NCBI RefSeq assembly: GCF_005434945.1 | Contig: NZ_SKCH01000005.1 | Location: 1-64,000, forward strand | Length of the DNA: 64,000 nt | Origin: Prescottella subtropica | Lineage (GTDB): Bacteria; Actinomycetota; Actinomycetes; Mycobacteriales; Mycobacteriaceae | Reading direction: 5' to 3' | Part shown: positions 20,145 to 27,153 of the stretch, one piece after another | Position numbering within the stretch: position 1 is the first letter of the stretch | How the letters are laid out: every line of letters begins with the position of its first letter | Position numbers and translations under genes: made by a program | Notes under the pieces: generated by a model | Databases searched by the model: none | What the model was told of the DNA's origin: nothing | The model's input: the letters and a program-made list of their open reading frames with translations, nothing else

Positions 20145-21512
20145 TTAGGGGTATCGACCGTCTGTCCAATCCGACGGTTTGAGTACATGGATGGCGATGT
20201 CGACCGCGGGATAGTTCGTGCGGTCGACATCGCCTTTGGCTCGATGTTTGGAGATCGCTCTCTTGACCACGCGAGGACAATCACGTGCTCGGCGTACAGG
20301 ATTGAGGTCGGCCAGGACTGCGCGGCCGATCTTGCCGACCAGATCGACGGTGGTGCCGGCAATCACGCCCGACGCGAGTACCACCAGGTCGCGGGCGGTG
20401 GTGAGGGCAACGGTGAAGCTCGCGCGCAGCGGTGGGATGTCCGTCCCGGTCGTCGCGTCGGCGATCGCGATACGCAACGCCTGGTAAGTGGTCAACAGCG
20501 CGTAGACCTCCTGGGTGACCCCGGCCGGGGTACGGGCCCGTAACATCGCGTCACCGAGAATGGTCGACTTCAACTCCAGGTAGGTCGTCTCGATCTCCCA
20601 TCGCTGGTGATACAGCCGAACCAGCTCCGATGCCGGGTAACGGCGATGATCACTGAGGGTGGTGATCAGCCGGTATCGGCAGGTGCGGGGCGTGCTGCCT
20701 TTCGGGGTGATCACAATCTCGGCATCGATGACGCGGACGACCACCGTGCCGATCGGGGCGAGCCAGGACCCGTCGGGCAACTGTTCGATGGAGGGAAGCT
20801 TGCGGTTGCTCTTGCAGCGGATGAGCAGGTCGGCCTTGACGTCCACGATCTGCTCAACCAACGAGGCGACGGCGAAGTTACGGTCGGCCAACAACAGCAT
20901 GCCATCGCGTAGGCATCCGAACAGTTTTGGTGCATAGGCGATCTCGGAAACACCGTAGGTGCCGAACACGGCATCGACGATGGTGCGGGTGCCGCACGCC
21001 ACCACGGCGAGCATGCGCACCATCGGGTAGCCCGAGTCGCCGCGCGGGCCCCCGGTTTGACGGTGGTAGACGCCGAGGTTGGCGACCGTGTCGGGCACGA
21101 ACATCGAGGTTCCGTCGATCGCGCACACCAACAGTCCTCGCCACCGAGCGGCACCGGGCCTGGGGCCCTTGACCAGGCTGAACAACTCTCGCAGCGGTGC
21201 GGCGCCGATGCGCAGGCGGGCCTGCGACAATGCCGAGGAACCCGGATGAGCCACCGCACCGGTGAGGCCCGCGGTCAGCTTCGCCCACACGCGGGTATAG
21301 CCGATATCGGGGAACAGGCACGCGGACAACAACAGGTAGACCACGACTCGCGACGGCAACTCCCGCAATCGAGCCTGTGTCGCTCTCGCCGACTCGAGTG
21401 CGGCATCGACCATCTCGAATGGCACGATCTGCGTCAACTCACCGAGATGTCCCGGCGCGAACGGCCCGGTGGCTACCACCGACTCGTGTTTGATGACAGA
21501 CTGAACGGACAA
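20145..21512 (-). CDS. IS4-family DDE transposase
   Basis: 455 aa from TTG at 21512, with aggag 6 nt upstream. The first catalytic Asp is in CAIDGTSM, the second in LLADRNF, and the IS4 YREK signature is exact in YHQRWEIETTYLELK (Y-2-R-3-E-6-K). A putative DNA-binding N-terminal region (about 1-110) precedes the catalytic core. Full length, no frameshift. Its start region forms the 3' arm of a 16-bp inverted repeat that would block translation of read-through transcripts. Confidence 0.95.
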   Translation of the reverse strand: MSVQSVIKHESVVATGPFAPGHLGELTQIVPFEMVDAALESARATQARLRELPSRVVVYLLLSACLFPDIGYTRVWAKLTAGLTGAVAHPGSSALSQARLRIGAAPLRELFSLVKGPRPGAARWRGLLVCAIDGTSMFVPDTVANLGVYHRQTGGPRGDSGYPMVRMLAVVACGTRTIVDAVFGTYGVSEIAYAPKLFGCLRDGMLLLADRNFAVASLVEQIVDVKADLLIRCKSNRKLPSIEQLPDGSWLAPIGTVVVRVIDAEIVITPKGSTPRTCRYRLITTLSDHRRYPASELVRLYHQRWEIETTYLELKSTILGDAMLRARTPAGVTQEVYALLTTYQALRIAIADATTGTDIPPLRASFTVALTTARDLVVLASGVIAGTTVDLVGKIGRAVLADLNPVRRARDCPRVVKRAISKHRAKGDVDRTNYPAVDIAIHVLKPSDWTDGRYP

Positions 21513-21572
21513 CGGAACTCCTGGTGGGGCTTGTCTTTGGCGGACAAAACCTCATTACCAGGAGTTCCGTTG
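21510..21572 (-). promoter_or_regulatory. internal inverted repeat sequestering the transposase start
   Basis: Perfect 16-bp inverted repeat, caacggaactcctggt at 21510-21525 and accaggagttccgttg at 21557-21572, with a 31-nt loop. On the minus-strand transcript the 3' arm contains the Shine-Dalgarno aggag and ends with the TTG start codon. A transcript entering from outside would fold and hide both. A transcript starting within the loop would lack the 5' arm. Confidence 0.85.
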
Positions 21573-21649
21573 CCTATCTCACGACACGCCCAGCGTCACG
21601 GCTCGCAGTCGCTTGACCTGTCAGGCCAATCCCTAACTGCGCGGCATTG

Positions 21650-21659
21650 CATCTAGACC
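21650..21659. repeat. right target-site duplication of the IS element
   Basis: Exact copy of catctagacc adjoining the right inverted repeat. Confidence 0.95.
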
Positions 21660-21667
21660 GGGTGCGA

Positions 21668-21700
21668 CGCCTCGGTCAGGACTCGTTCTCGACCGAGGCG
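21668..21700. terminator. bidirectional terminator candidate
   Basis: 10-bp perfect inverted repeat cgcctcggtc / gaccgaggcg with a 13-nt loop. It spans the stop codon of the minus-strand 100-aa gene and, before the IS inserted, lay just 3' of the oxidoreductase gene, so it may have served both converging genes. Confidence 0.6.
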
Positions 21701-21978
21701 ATCGCGTCCCGCCACGTGGGGTGGGTGCCGACGAGGTCGCCGCCCGCATCGCTGTCGGCCGTCCGCCACACACCCCAGCGGCCGGCGTCGCTGCCGACGG
21801 TGATCCGGCGGACCGCCCACTGCGGGGGCCGGTGCGGCTCGAGATCGGGCAGACCCAGGATACGACGCATCTCCGCGTACCCGATGGGCTGCGGCGGCTC
21901 CGGCTCGGACATGTCCGGCAGCCCCAGCAGGCGGCGCATCTCGTCGTAGCCGAGGGCCGGATCCGTATCGCGGCTCAC
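21676..21978 (-). CDS. small protein with internal tandem repeat
   Basis: 100 aa from GTG at 21978, which overlaps the stop of the upstream DUF732 gene (GTGA). Residues about 9-46 contain two copies of a ~22-residue unit, GYDEMRRLLGLPDM and GYAEMRRILGLPDL, separated by a Pro/Glu linker. The C-terminal half (WAVRRITVGSDAGRWGVW) looks like a small beta domain. No signal peptide. Function unknown. Co-translation with the lipoprotein suggests a linked role. Confidence 0.75.
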   Translation of the reverse strand: MSRDTDPALGYDEMRRLLGLPDMSEPEPPQPIGYAEMRRILGLPDLEPHRPPQWAVRRITVGSDAGRWGVWRTADSDAGGDLVGTHPTWRDAIASVENES

Positions 21979-22475
21979 CGGGTGGCCCCGTCGAATTCGG
22001 GGCAGTACGCGGACGTCGCCGCGCCGAGGGCGTTGTCGATCTCGGCGGGCGAGAAGACGCCCTCCCCGCGGTACTCGGTGACCACCTCGGGTGCGCTCTG
22101 CCCGCGGTAGAGCGCGTTGCACATCGACAGCCCCAACCGGATCTGGTCGCTCTCCGGCTTCGCCAGGAGCGTGAACTCGGTGATGTACGACAGGAACAGC
22201 AGATCCTCGGTGCCGAGATCGTCGCTCACCTCGGGTACCGCGGCAGCCGGTTCCGGGACCGCAGCCGGCGCACTCGACGCGACCGCGGACGGGCGGACCG
22301 GTGCCGGAGTGACCGGGGCACGGTGCGTCGTCGTCGGCGGCTCGTGGGTGGATCGGGCGATCACCACGGGCTCGCCGTCGGTGGGGGTACTGCTGCATCC
22401 GGCCAGGACCGGGAGCGTGAGGGAGAGCGCGGCGGCCAGGCCGAACCGGATGGAGCGGGTCACGGAAGAAATCAT
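21975..22475 (-). CDS. DUF732-type secreted lipoprotein
   Basis: 166 aa from ATG at 22475. Signal peptide with lipobox LAGC (Cys27), then a Pro/Thr/Ala-rich linker (about 30-90) and a C-terminal DUF732-like helical domain with two cysteines (LGLSMCNALYRG and SAYCPEF), expected to form a disulphide outside the membrane. This family is common in Mycobacteriales and has no established function. A longer frame upstream exists but only the ATG at 22475 gives a signal peptide. Confidence 0.82.
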   Translation of the reverse strand: MISSVTRSIRFGLAAALSLTLPVLAGCSSTPTDGEPVVIARSTHEPPTTTHRAPVTPAPVRPSAVASSAPAAVPEPAAAVPEVSDDLGTEDLLFLSYITEFTLLAKPESDQIRLGLSMCNALYRGQSAPEVVTEYRGEGVFSPAEIDNALGAATSAYCPEFDGATR

Positions 22476-22556
22476 GCCGCACCAGCACTGCGGTGGCGAT
22501 TCCGGGGCGACACGACGATGATGCGTCGAAGATCGGTGCCACGGCGGTCCGACAGT

Positions 22557-22604
22557 GGCATCGGGTAGCAGCGGCATCGGATAGCAGTGACATCGGATAT
22601 CGGA
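22557..22604 (+). repeat. 16-bp tandem repeat upstream of a Nudix gene
   Basis: ggcatcgggtagcagc (22557-22572) and ggcatcggatagcagt (22573-22588) are followed by a decayed third copy gacatcggatatcgga (22589-22604). The array ends in the Shine-Dalgarno of the next gene, so it could affect its transcription or translation. Confidence 0.7.
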
Positions 22605-22611
22605 GGTGGCG

Positions 22612-23238
22612 ATGACGGACACGGTCCGGCGCACCCGCGGCGACATCGCGGCGGCGCTGGCACGATTCGACGCGCGCACCGTCCCGGTGGGTGACCGGCG
22701 GGCGGCCGCCGTCGTGATCGCGGTGATGCGCGGCGCCGACGGCGTCCCGGTGTTCCCGCTGACGATGCGCCCGGCGACCATGCGCGCCCACGCCGGCCAG
22801 TTCGCGCTGCCCGGCGGCCGCCTCGACGACGGGGAGAGCGCCCGCGACGCGGCGCTGCGGGAACTGCACGAGGAACTCGGCGTCGTGGTCGACGCCGAGA
22901 ACGTGCTCGGCCGGCTCGACGACTACGTCACCCGCTCCGGGTACGTGATGTCCCCGTTCGTGGTGTGGACCGGCCTGCGCGTCGACGACGTCGTCCCCAA
23001 CCCGGCCGAGGTGGCGCACGTGTTCGCGGTGCCGCTCGACGAACTGGACGTGCCGACCGAGTACGCGCCGGTCCCCGGCTCGCCGGATCCGTCGGAACTG
23101 CTGGCGCGGTGGGCTTTCCGCGGCGATCATATCCACGCACCCACCGGTGCCGTCATCCACCAGTTCTGCGAGGTGGTCCTGCACGGCCGGCCCACCCGCG
23201 TCGCGGACCTGGCGCAGCCGAGGTTCGCATGGCGGTGA
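22612..23238 (+). CDS. Nudix hydrolase, CoA-pyrophosphatase type
   Basis: 208 aa from ATG at 22612, with ggagg at 22602-22606; a GTG at 22606 overlaps the Shine-Dalgarno and is less likely. The Nudix box is canonical: GRLDDGESARDAALRELHEELGV fits GX5EX7REUXEEXGU. The preceding LTMRPATMRAHAGQFALPGG resembles the CoA diphosphatase signature (LxxRxxxLxxHxGQxxFPGG), which favours CoA or acyl-CoA as substrate. Transcribed divergently from the lipoprotein gene. Confidence 0.88.
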   Translation: MTDTVRRTRGDIAAALARFDARTVPVGDRRAAAVVIAVMRGADGVPVFPLTMRPATMRAHAGQFALPGGRLDDGESARDAALRELHEELGVVVDAENVLGRLDDYVTRSGYVMSPFVVWTGLRVDDVVPNPAEVAHVFAVPLDELDVPTEYAPVPGSPDPSELLARWAFRGDHIHAPTGAVIHQFCEVVLHGRPTRVADLAQPRFAWR

Positions 23239-23313
23239 ACCGGCCGCAGACCGGTCTGTGACAAGCTGACCACCGGCACGACGGACAGTTTTCGGGTACC
23301 GAGAGGAACACGG

Positions 23314-23946
23314 GTGGACGCGGTGGAACAGGGGCGGCCGGGCATCCCCGAGAGCGTGGCGCCGACCGATCGCATCGTGACGATCCCGAACCTGCTCAGC
23401 CTGATCCGGCTCGCCGGCGTCCCGGTGTTCCTGTACCTGCTGCTCGGCCCACAGGCCGACGGGTGGGCACTCGCGATCCTGATGCTCAGCGGTTTCACCG
23501 ACTGGGCCGACGGCAAACTCGCCCGCCTGCTGAACCAGATGTCGCGGCTCGGCGCGATCCTCGACCCGCTCGTCGACCGGCTGTACGTGATCACGACACT
23601 GATCGCGTTCGTGGTGCGCGGCATCGTCCCGTGGTGGGTCGCCGCGATCCTCGTCGGCCGGGATCTGCTCCTCGCGTTGACATTGCCGATCTACCGCCGG
23701 CGCGGACTCCCGCCGCCGGAGGTCGTGTACCTGGGCAAGGCCGCGACGTTCGCGCTGATGTTCGCGATGCCGCTGCTGCTCGCCGCACAGATGGACTGGG
23801 CCGTCGCGGCCGCCGCGCACACGGCGGGCTACGCACTGCTGGTGTGGGGGACCGCGCTGTACGTGTGGACCGCCGGTATCTACGTCGCGAAGGCGGCCGG
23901 TGTCGCCCGGACGGTGCCGCCGCTCGCGGCGCGGGGCGGGCCGTGA
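23314..23946 (+). CDS. pgsA2: CDP-alcohol phosphatidyltransferase (PgsA2-like)
   Basis: 210 aa, GTG start with gagagga upstream. The CDP-alcohol transferase signature DG(X)2AR(X)8G(X)3D(X)3D is complete in DGKLARLLNQMSRLGAILDPLVD (given here as a span; key residues are the three Asp after DG). Four to six membrane helices. It makes phosphatidylglycerophosphate or a related phospholipid; M. tuberculosis Rv1822 holds the same position. GTGA overlap with the DUF881 gene. Confidence 0.9.
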   Translation: MDAVEQGRPGIPESVAPTDRIVTIPNLLSLIRLAGVPVFLYLLLGPQADGWALAILMLSGFTDWADGKLARLLNQMSRLGAILDPLVDRLYVITTLIAFVVRGIVPWWVAAILVGRDLLLALTLPIYRRRGLPPPEVVYLGKAATFALMFAMPLLLAAQMDWAVAAAAHTAGYALLVWGTALYVWTAGIYVAKAAGVARTVPPLAARGGP

Positions 23947-24827
23947 CGGACCTGCGGCGAGCCGACCGGCAGGTGCGGCGCGTGCGACGGAACCCGGTTC
24001 CGTCGCTGCTGAAGTCGCTCATGAACGATCACCTCGATCCCGGTTACGCCGCCGCGGCCGAGGACCGCCGCCGTGGGCACGTGAAGCCGACCCGATGGGG
24101 TGCCGGTGCCTGGCCGGTGGTCGGAGCGGTCCTCGTCGGCGCGGTGCTCGGGACCGCGTACGCGCAGGCGTCGTCGTCCGCTTCCGACGTGGACCGCACC
24201 CGCGCCGAGATGCTGAGCAAGGTGCGCGCCGCCGAGGAGGCAGGACGGGCCCTCACCGCCGGCCGGGACGATCTGGTCGTCCGCGTCGAGGACCTGCGGG
24301 CGCGGGTCCTCACCGGTGACGCGGAGGGCACACGCGTGCTCGACCGGTTGCGCACACTCGAATCGGCCGCCGCGACCGAGTCGATGACCGGTCCCGGACT
24401 GGTGGTCACGCTGACCGACCCGACCGCCCGACCCGACCTGACCGATTCGTCGCAGCGCGCCGCCGGGGCCGCACGCACCGGGGTCCTCGACCGCGACCTG
24501 CAGTCCGTCGTCAACGCGCTGTGGGCGTCGGGTGCCGAGGCCGTCGCCGTCGGCGGTGTCCGGATCGGACCCGGCGTCACGATCCGGCAGGCGGGCGGCG
24601 CGATGCTGGTCGACAATCAACCGGTGCCGTCGCCCTACCGGGTGGAGGCGATCGGTGCGCCGAGAGCACTCGAAACCGGATTCGTGGTGAGCGACGCCTA
24701 CCTGCGGATGGCCGCGGTCCGCGACTTCTACGGCGTCGGGTTCGCATTGTCCGCCGCCGACACGCTGCAACTGCCCGCTGCGACGGGCCGAGACGCACGG
24801 TACGCACAGGAAACGGGGGGATCGTGA
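23943..24827 (+). CDS. DUF881 membrane-anchored protein (Rv1823-type)
   Basis: 294 aa, GTG start in a 4-nt overlap. A basic cytoplasmic N-terminus (about 55 residues) leads to one transmembrane helix (WPVVGAVLVGAVLGTAYAQA), a coiled coil (about 85-125) and the extracytoplasmic DUF881 domain (GPGLVVTLTDP, VVNALWASGAEAVAVGGVRI). DUF881 proteins flank the small basic protein in Firmicutes and Actinobacteria near division or sporulation genes. Function not established. Confidence 0.9.
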   Translation: MTDLRRADRQVRRVRRNPVPSLLKSLMNDHLDPGYAAAAEDRRRGHVKPTRWGAGAWPVVGAVLVGAVLGTAYAQASSSASDVDRTRAEMLSKVRAAEEAGRALTAGRDDLVVRVEDLRARVLTGDAEGTRVLDRLRTLESAAATESMTGPGLVVTLTDPTARPDLTDSSQRAAGAARTGVLDRDLQSVVNALWASGAEAVAVGGVRIGPGVTIRQAGGAMLVDNQPVPSPYRVEAIGAPRALETGFVVSDAYLRMAAVRDFYGVGFALSAADTLQLPAATGRDARYAQETGGS

Positions 24828-25192
24828 CACAGACGACGACAGGTAGGAGCGGCAACGCGCTCTACGGGGTGCTCGCGCTCGTCGCGGGCATCGCGATCGG
24901 GATCGTGTTCAGCCCGCAGGTGCCCGACGCGGCGGCACCGTACCTGCCGATCGCGGTGGTCGCCGCCCTCGACGCGGTCTTCGGCGGGCTGCGTGCCTAC
25001 CTCGACGAGATCTTCGACGCCAAGGTGTTCGTCGTGTCGTTCGTGTTCAACGTCCTCGTCGCGGCCCTGCTGGTGTGGCTCGGTGACCAACTCGGGGTCG
25101 GCACGCAACTCTCGACCGCGATCATCGTCGTCCTCGGTATCCGCATCTTCGGTAACGCGGCCGCGTTGCGCCGCAGGCTGTTCGGGGCGTGA
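24824..25192 (+). CDS. sbp: small basic membrane protein (DUF1290, Sbp)
   Basis: 122 aa, GTG start in a GTGA overlap. Three or four hydrophobic helices (GVLALVAGIAIGIVF, LPIAVVAALDAVFGGL, VFVVSFVFNVLVAALLVWLG, AIIVVLGIRIFGN) and a basic C-terminus (RRRLFGA). The FGGLRAYLDEIFD motif is typical of the family. It sits between two DUF881 genes as in M. tuberculosis Rv1823-Rv1825, and all overlap by 4 nt, implying a stoichiometric complex in the membrane. Confidence 0.92.
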   Translation: MTQTTTGRSGNALYGVLALVAGIAIGIVFSPQVPDAAAPYLPIAVVAALDAVFGGLRAYLDEIFDAKVFVVSFVFNVLVAALLVWLGDQLGVGTQLSTAIIVVLGIRIFGNAAALRRRLFGA

Positions 25193-25962
25193 CGGGCATG
25201 GGGGACGGCGACGGCCGGCACGAGATGCCCGCACCGGCGGTGAACCGGACCCGCGGCCGGCTCGGTTTCGGTCTGCTGGCGGTGCTGCTCATGGCGGCAC
25301 TCGGTGTCGGGATCGTCACCCAGGTCACCAGTACCGGCTCCGGTGACAACCTCGACTCGGCGCGCCCCGCGGACCTCCTCACGGTGCTCGGCAACCTGAA
25401 CCAGCGCGAGGCCGCACTGCGGCAGGAGATCACCGGGCTGGAGCAGACACTGTCGAAACTCGAGGCGGGTGGCGGCAGCGGTGCTGCGCTCGACGAGGCC
25501 CGGACCCGGCTGGCGGCGCTGTCCGTCCAGGTGGGGGCCGTCGCGGCAACCGGGCCGGGCGTGGTGCTCACCGCCGCCGACCCCGGGCACGCGGTGGGGT
25601 CGGAGGTGCTGCTGGATCTGGTGCAGGAACTGCGCGCCGCGGGAGCCGAGGCGATCGAGTTCGGCGGCACGACCGATGCCGGCACCGGTGGAGACACCGC
25701 ACCGGTGCGGATCGGCGTCGACTCGTGGTTCACCGGCACGTCCGGCAACGTCGTCGTCGACGGCCGGAAGGTCGCCGCCCCGTTCCGGATCGTCGCCATC
25801 GGCGACCCGCCGACGCTCGCCGCGGCCCTCAACATTCCCGGAGGCGTCGTCGACACCGTCGCCCGCGCCGGCGGCAGCCTGCAGATCGAACAATCCGCGC
25901 AGGTCACCGTGTCCGCCTTGCGGGACGTCGCACCGCGTCAATACGCTCGACCCGCAAACTGA
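25189..25962 (+). CDS. DUF881 membrane-anchored protein (Rv1825-type)
   Basis: 257 aa from GTG at 25189 (an ATG at 25198 is also possible). One transmembrane helix (FGLLAVLLMAALGVGIVTQV) leads to a coiled coil (LNQREAALRQEITGLEQTLSKLE) and the DUF881 domain (GPGVVLTAADP, LVQELRAAGAEAIEFGG). Second DUF881 paralogue of the cluster, overlapping the small basic protein gene by 4 nt. Confidence 0.9.
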   Translation: MTGMGDGDGRHEMPAPAVNRTRGRLGFGLLAVLLMAALGVGIVTQVTSTGSGDNLDSARPADLLTVLGNLNQREAALRQEITGLEQTLSKLEAGGGSGAALDEARTRLAALSVQVGAVAATGPGVVLTAADPGHAVGSEVLLDLVQELRAAGAEAIEFGGTTDAGTGGDTAPVRIGVDSWFTGTSGNVVVDGRKVAAPFRIVAIGDPPTLAAALNIPGGVVDTVARAGGSLQIEQSAQVTVSALRDVAPRQYARPAN

Positions 25963-25966
25963 TCTT

Positions 25967-25999
25967 CTTTCGGCCCGTTTCCCGGGTCGTTTCCGAAAG
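25967..25999 (+). promoter_or_regulatory. hairpin over the gcvH ribosome-binding site
   Basis: ctttcgg (25967-25973) pairs with ccgaaag (25993-25999), and an inner cccg/cggg pair lies in the loop. The 3' arm overlaps the Shine-Dalgarno gaaagg just before the GTG of gcvH. Could limit translation; no aptamer is recognisable. Confidence 0.4.
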
Positions 26000-26008
26000 G
26001 ACGCCACC

Positions 26009-26413
26009 GTGAGTGAGCTCGCAACCCCCGCCGATCTGCGTTACACGGCAGAGCACGAATGGGTGCGACGGACGGGTCCGACGACCGTGCGGGTGGGCAT
26101 CACCGACTTCGCGCAGTCGCAGCTCGGCGACGTCGTGTTCGTGCAGCTGCCGGCCGAGGGCGATGCCGTGGCCGCGGGCGACTCGTTCGGCGAGGTGGAG
26201 TCCACCAAGAGCGTGTCCGACATCTTCGCGCCGCTGACGTCGAAGGTCGTCGCGGTCAACGCGGACCTGGACGGAAGCCCGGAACTGGTCAACAGCGATC
26301 CGTACGCCGGTGGCTGGCTCGTCGACCTCGAGATGGAGTCCGAGGCGGCGCTGGACGAGGCGCTCGCCGGGACACTGGACGCCGACGGATACCGCGCGGT
26401 CTCCGGAAGCTGA
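26009..26413 (+). CDS. gcvH: glycine cleavage system H protein
   Basis: 134 aa from GTG at 26009, gaaagg 9 nt upstream. The lipoyl attachment site is clear: FGEVESTKSVSDIFAPL, with the Lys that carries lipoamide. EHEWVRRTGPTTVRVGITDFAQ is the usual N-terminal hammerhead segment. It shuttles the methylamine group between P, T and L proteins. gcvP lies 3 kb downstream, and no gcvT or lpd was seen in the window. Confidence 0.96.
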   Translation: MSELATPADLRYTAEHEWVRRTGPTTVRVGITDFAQSQLGDVVFVQLPAEGDAVAAGDSFGEVESTKSVSDIFAPLTSKVVAVNADLDGSPELVNSDPYAGGWLVDLEMESEAALDEALAGTLDADGYRAVSGS

Positions 26414-26422
26414 CTTCCGGAG
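26401..26422 (+). terminator. short hairpin across the gcvH stop
   Basis: ctccggaag / cttccggag, 9 bp, with loop CTGA that contains the gcvH stop codon. No T run follows, so termination is uncertain. Confidence 0.45.
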
Positions 26423-26570
26423 TCCCTCGCGGGATTTCGCGGATCGCCGCACGGCCTGTCCACCTACACGCACCGTCACTCTCAGGGTACGGTCGAGGGG
26501 AACGCAATGCCGTGTCGGTGTGCTGATCCGCATCGGAATGTGATCGTGGCCGAGATTCGTCTGGGCCTAG

Positions 26571-26637
26571 TTGTATCGCGTGCAGTTGTGTCGCGTGCAC
26601 CGGATGTCCTCGGCAGTGCCGAAAGCATCCGGTGCAC
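26571..26637 (+). promoter_or_regulatory. structured garA leader: tandem repeat plus hairpin
   Basis: Two tandem 15-mers, ttgtatcgcgtgcag (26571-26585) and ttgtgtcgcgtgcac (26586-26600), are followed by a 12-bp perfect stem gtgcaccggatg (26595-26606) / catccggtgcac (26626-26637) with a nested tcggca/tgccga stem in its loop. It ends 21 nt before the garA GTG and its gaggaggag ribosome-binding site. It may be a gcvH terminator or a garA leader element. Confidence 0.55.
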
Positions 26638-26658
26638 CCGGACTGAGGAGGAGAAACG

Positions 26659-27153
26659 GTGACCGAGAACGGCAACGATGCGGTTTACGGAGAGACGCCG
26701 GCCGAGACCACGTCGGTTTTCCGTGCGGACTTCCTGGGCGAGATGGACAGTGCGGCGGCGCAGACCGCCGAGGCGCCCGTCTCCGGAGTCGAGGGTCTGC
26801 CCGCAGGCTCTGCGCTGCTCGTCGTGAAGCGGGGCCCGAACGCCGGTTCGCGGTTCCTGCTCGACCAGCCGACCACGTCGGCCGGTCGGCATCCCGACAG
26901 CGACATCTTCCTGGACGACGTCACGGTCAGCCGCCGCCATGCGGAGTTCCGGCAGGACGACGACGAGTTCCAGGTGGTCGACGTGGGCAGCCTCAACGGC
27001 ACCTACGTCAACCGTGAGCCTGTCGACTCGGCGGTCCTCGCGAACGGTGACGAGGTGCAGATCGGCAAGTTCCGACTGGTGTTCCTGACCGGCCCCCGCA
27101 CGGGCGGCGGCTCGCAGATCGGCGAATCCGCGGCAGGTGCGGGCAACCAATGA
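26659..27153 (+). CDS. garA: FHA-domain regulator GarA (OdhI-type)
   Basis: 164 aa, GTG start with a strong gaggaggag ribosome-binding site. The N-terminal phosphorylation motif ETTSVF is at residues 16-21, the substrate site of PknG/PknB-type kinases. The FHA domain (about 52-145) has the phosphopeptide-binding residues R77 (GRHPDSD), S91-x2-H94 (SRRH) and N113 (SLNGTYV). Unphosphorylated GarA inhibits 2-oxoglutarate dehydrogenase and NAD-glutamate dehydrogenase and activates glutamate synthase; phosphorylation makes it self-bind. The following MerR gene overlaps by 4 nt. Confidence 0.96.
   Translation: MTENGNDAVYGETPAETTSVFRADFLGEMDSAAAQTAEAPVSGVEGLPAGSALLVVKRGPNAGSRFLLDQPTTSAGRHPDSDIFLDDVTVSRRHAEFRQDDDEFQVVDVGSLNGTYVNREPVDSAVLANGDEVQIGKFRLVFLTGPRTGGGSQIGESAAGAGNQ

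Larger units (their letters stand above)
20132..21649. mobile_element. complete IS4-family insertion sequence, 1518 bp
   Basis: Perfect 19-bp terminal inverted repeats, caatgccgcgcagttaggg at 20132-20150 and its complement at 21631-21649, are flanked by an exact 10-bp target duplication (catctagacc). One intact DDE transposase fills the element on the minus strand, and its TAA stop lies inside the left inverted repeat. Identical ends and an intact gene indicate a recent, probably active insertion. 10-12 bp duplications are typical of IS231/IS4-type elements. Confidence 0.96.
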
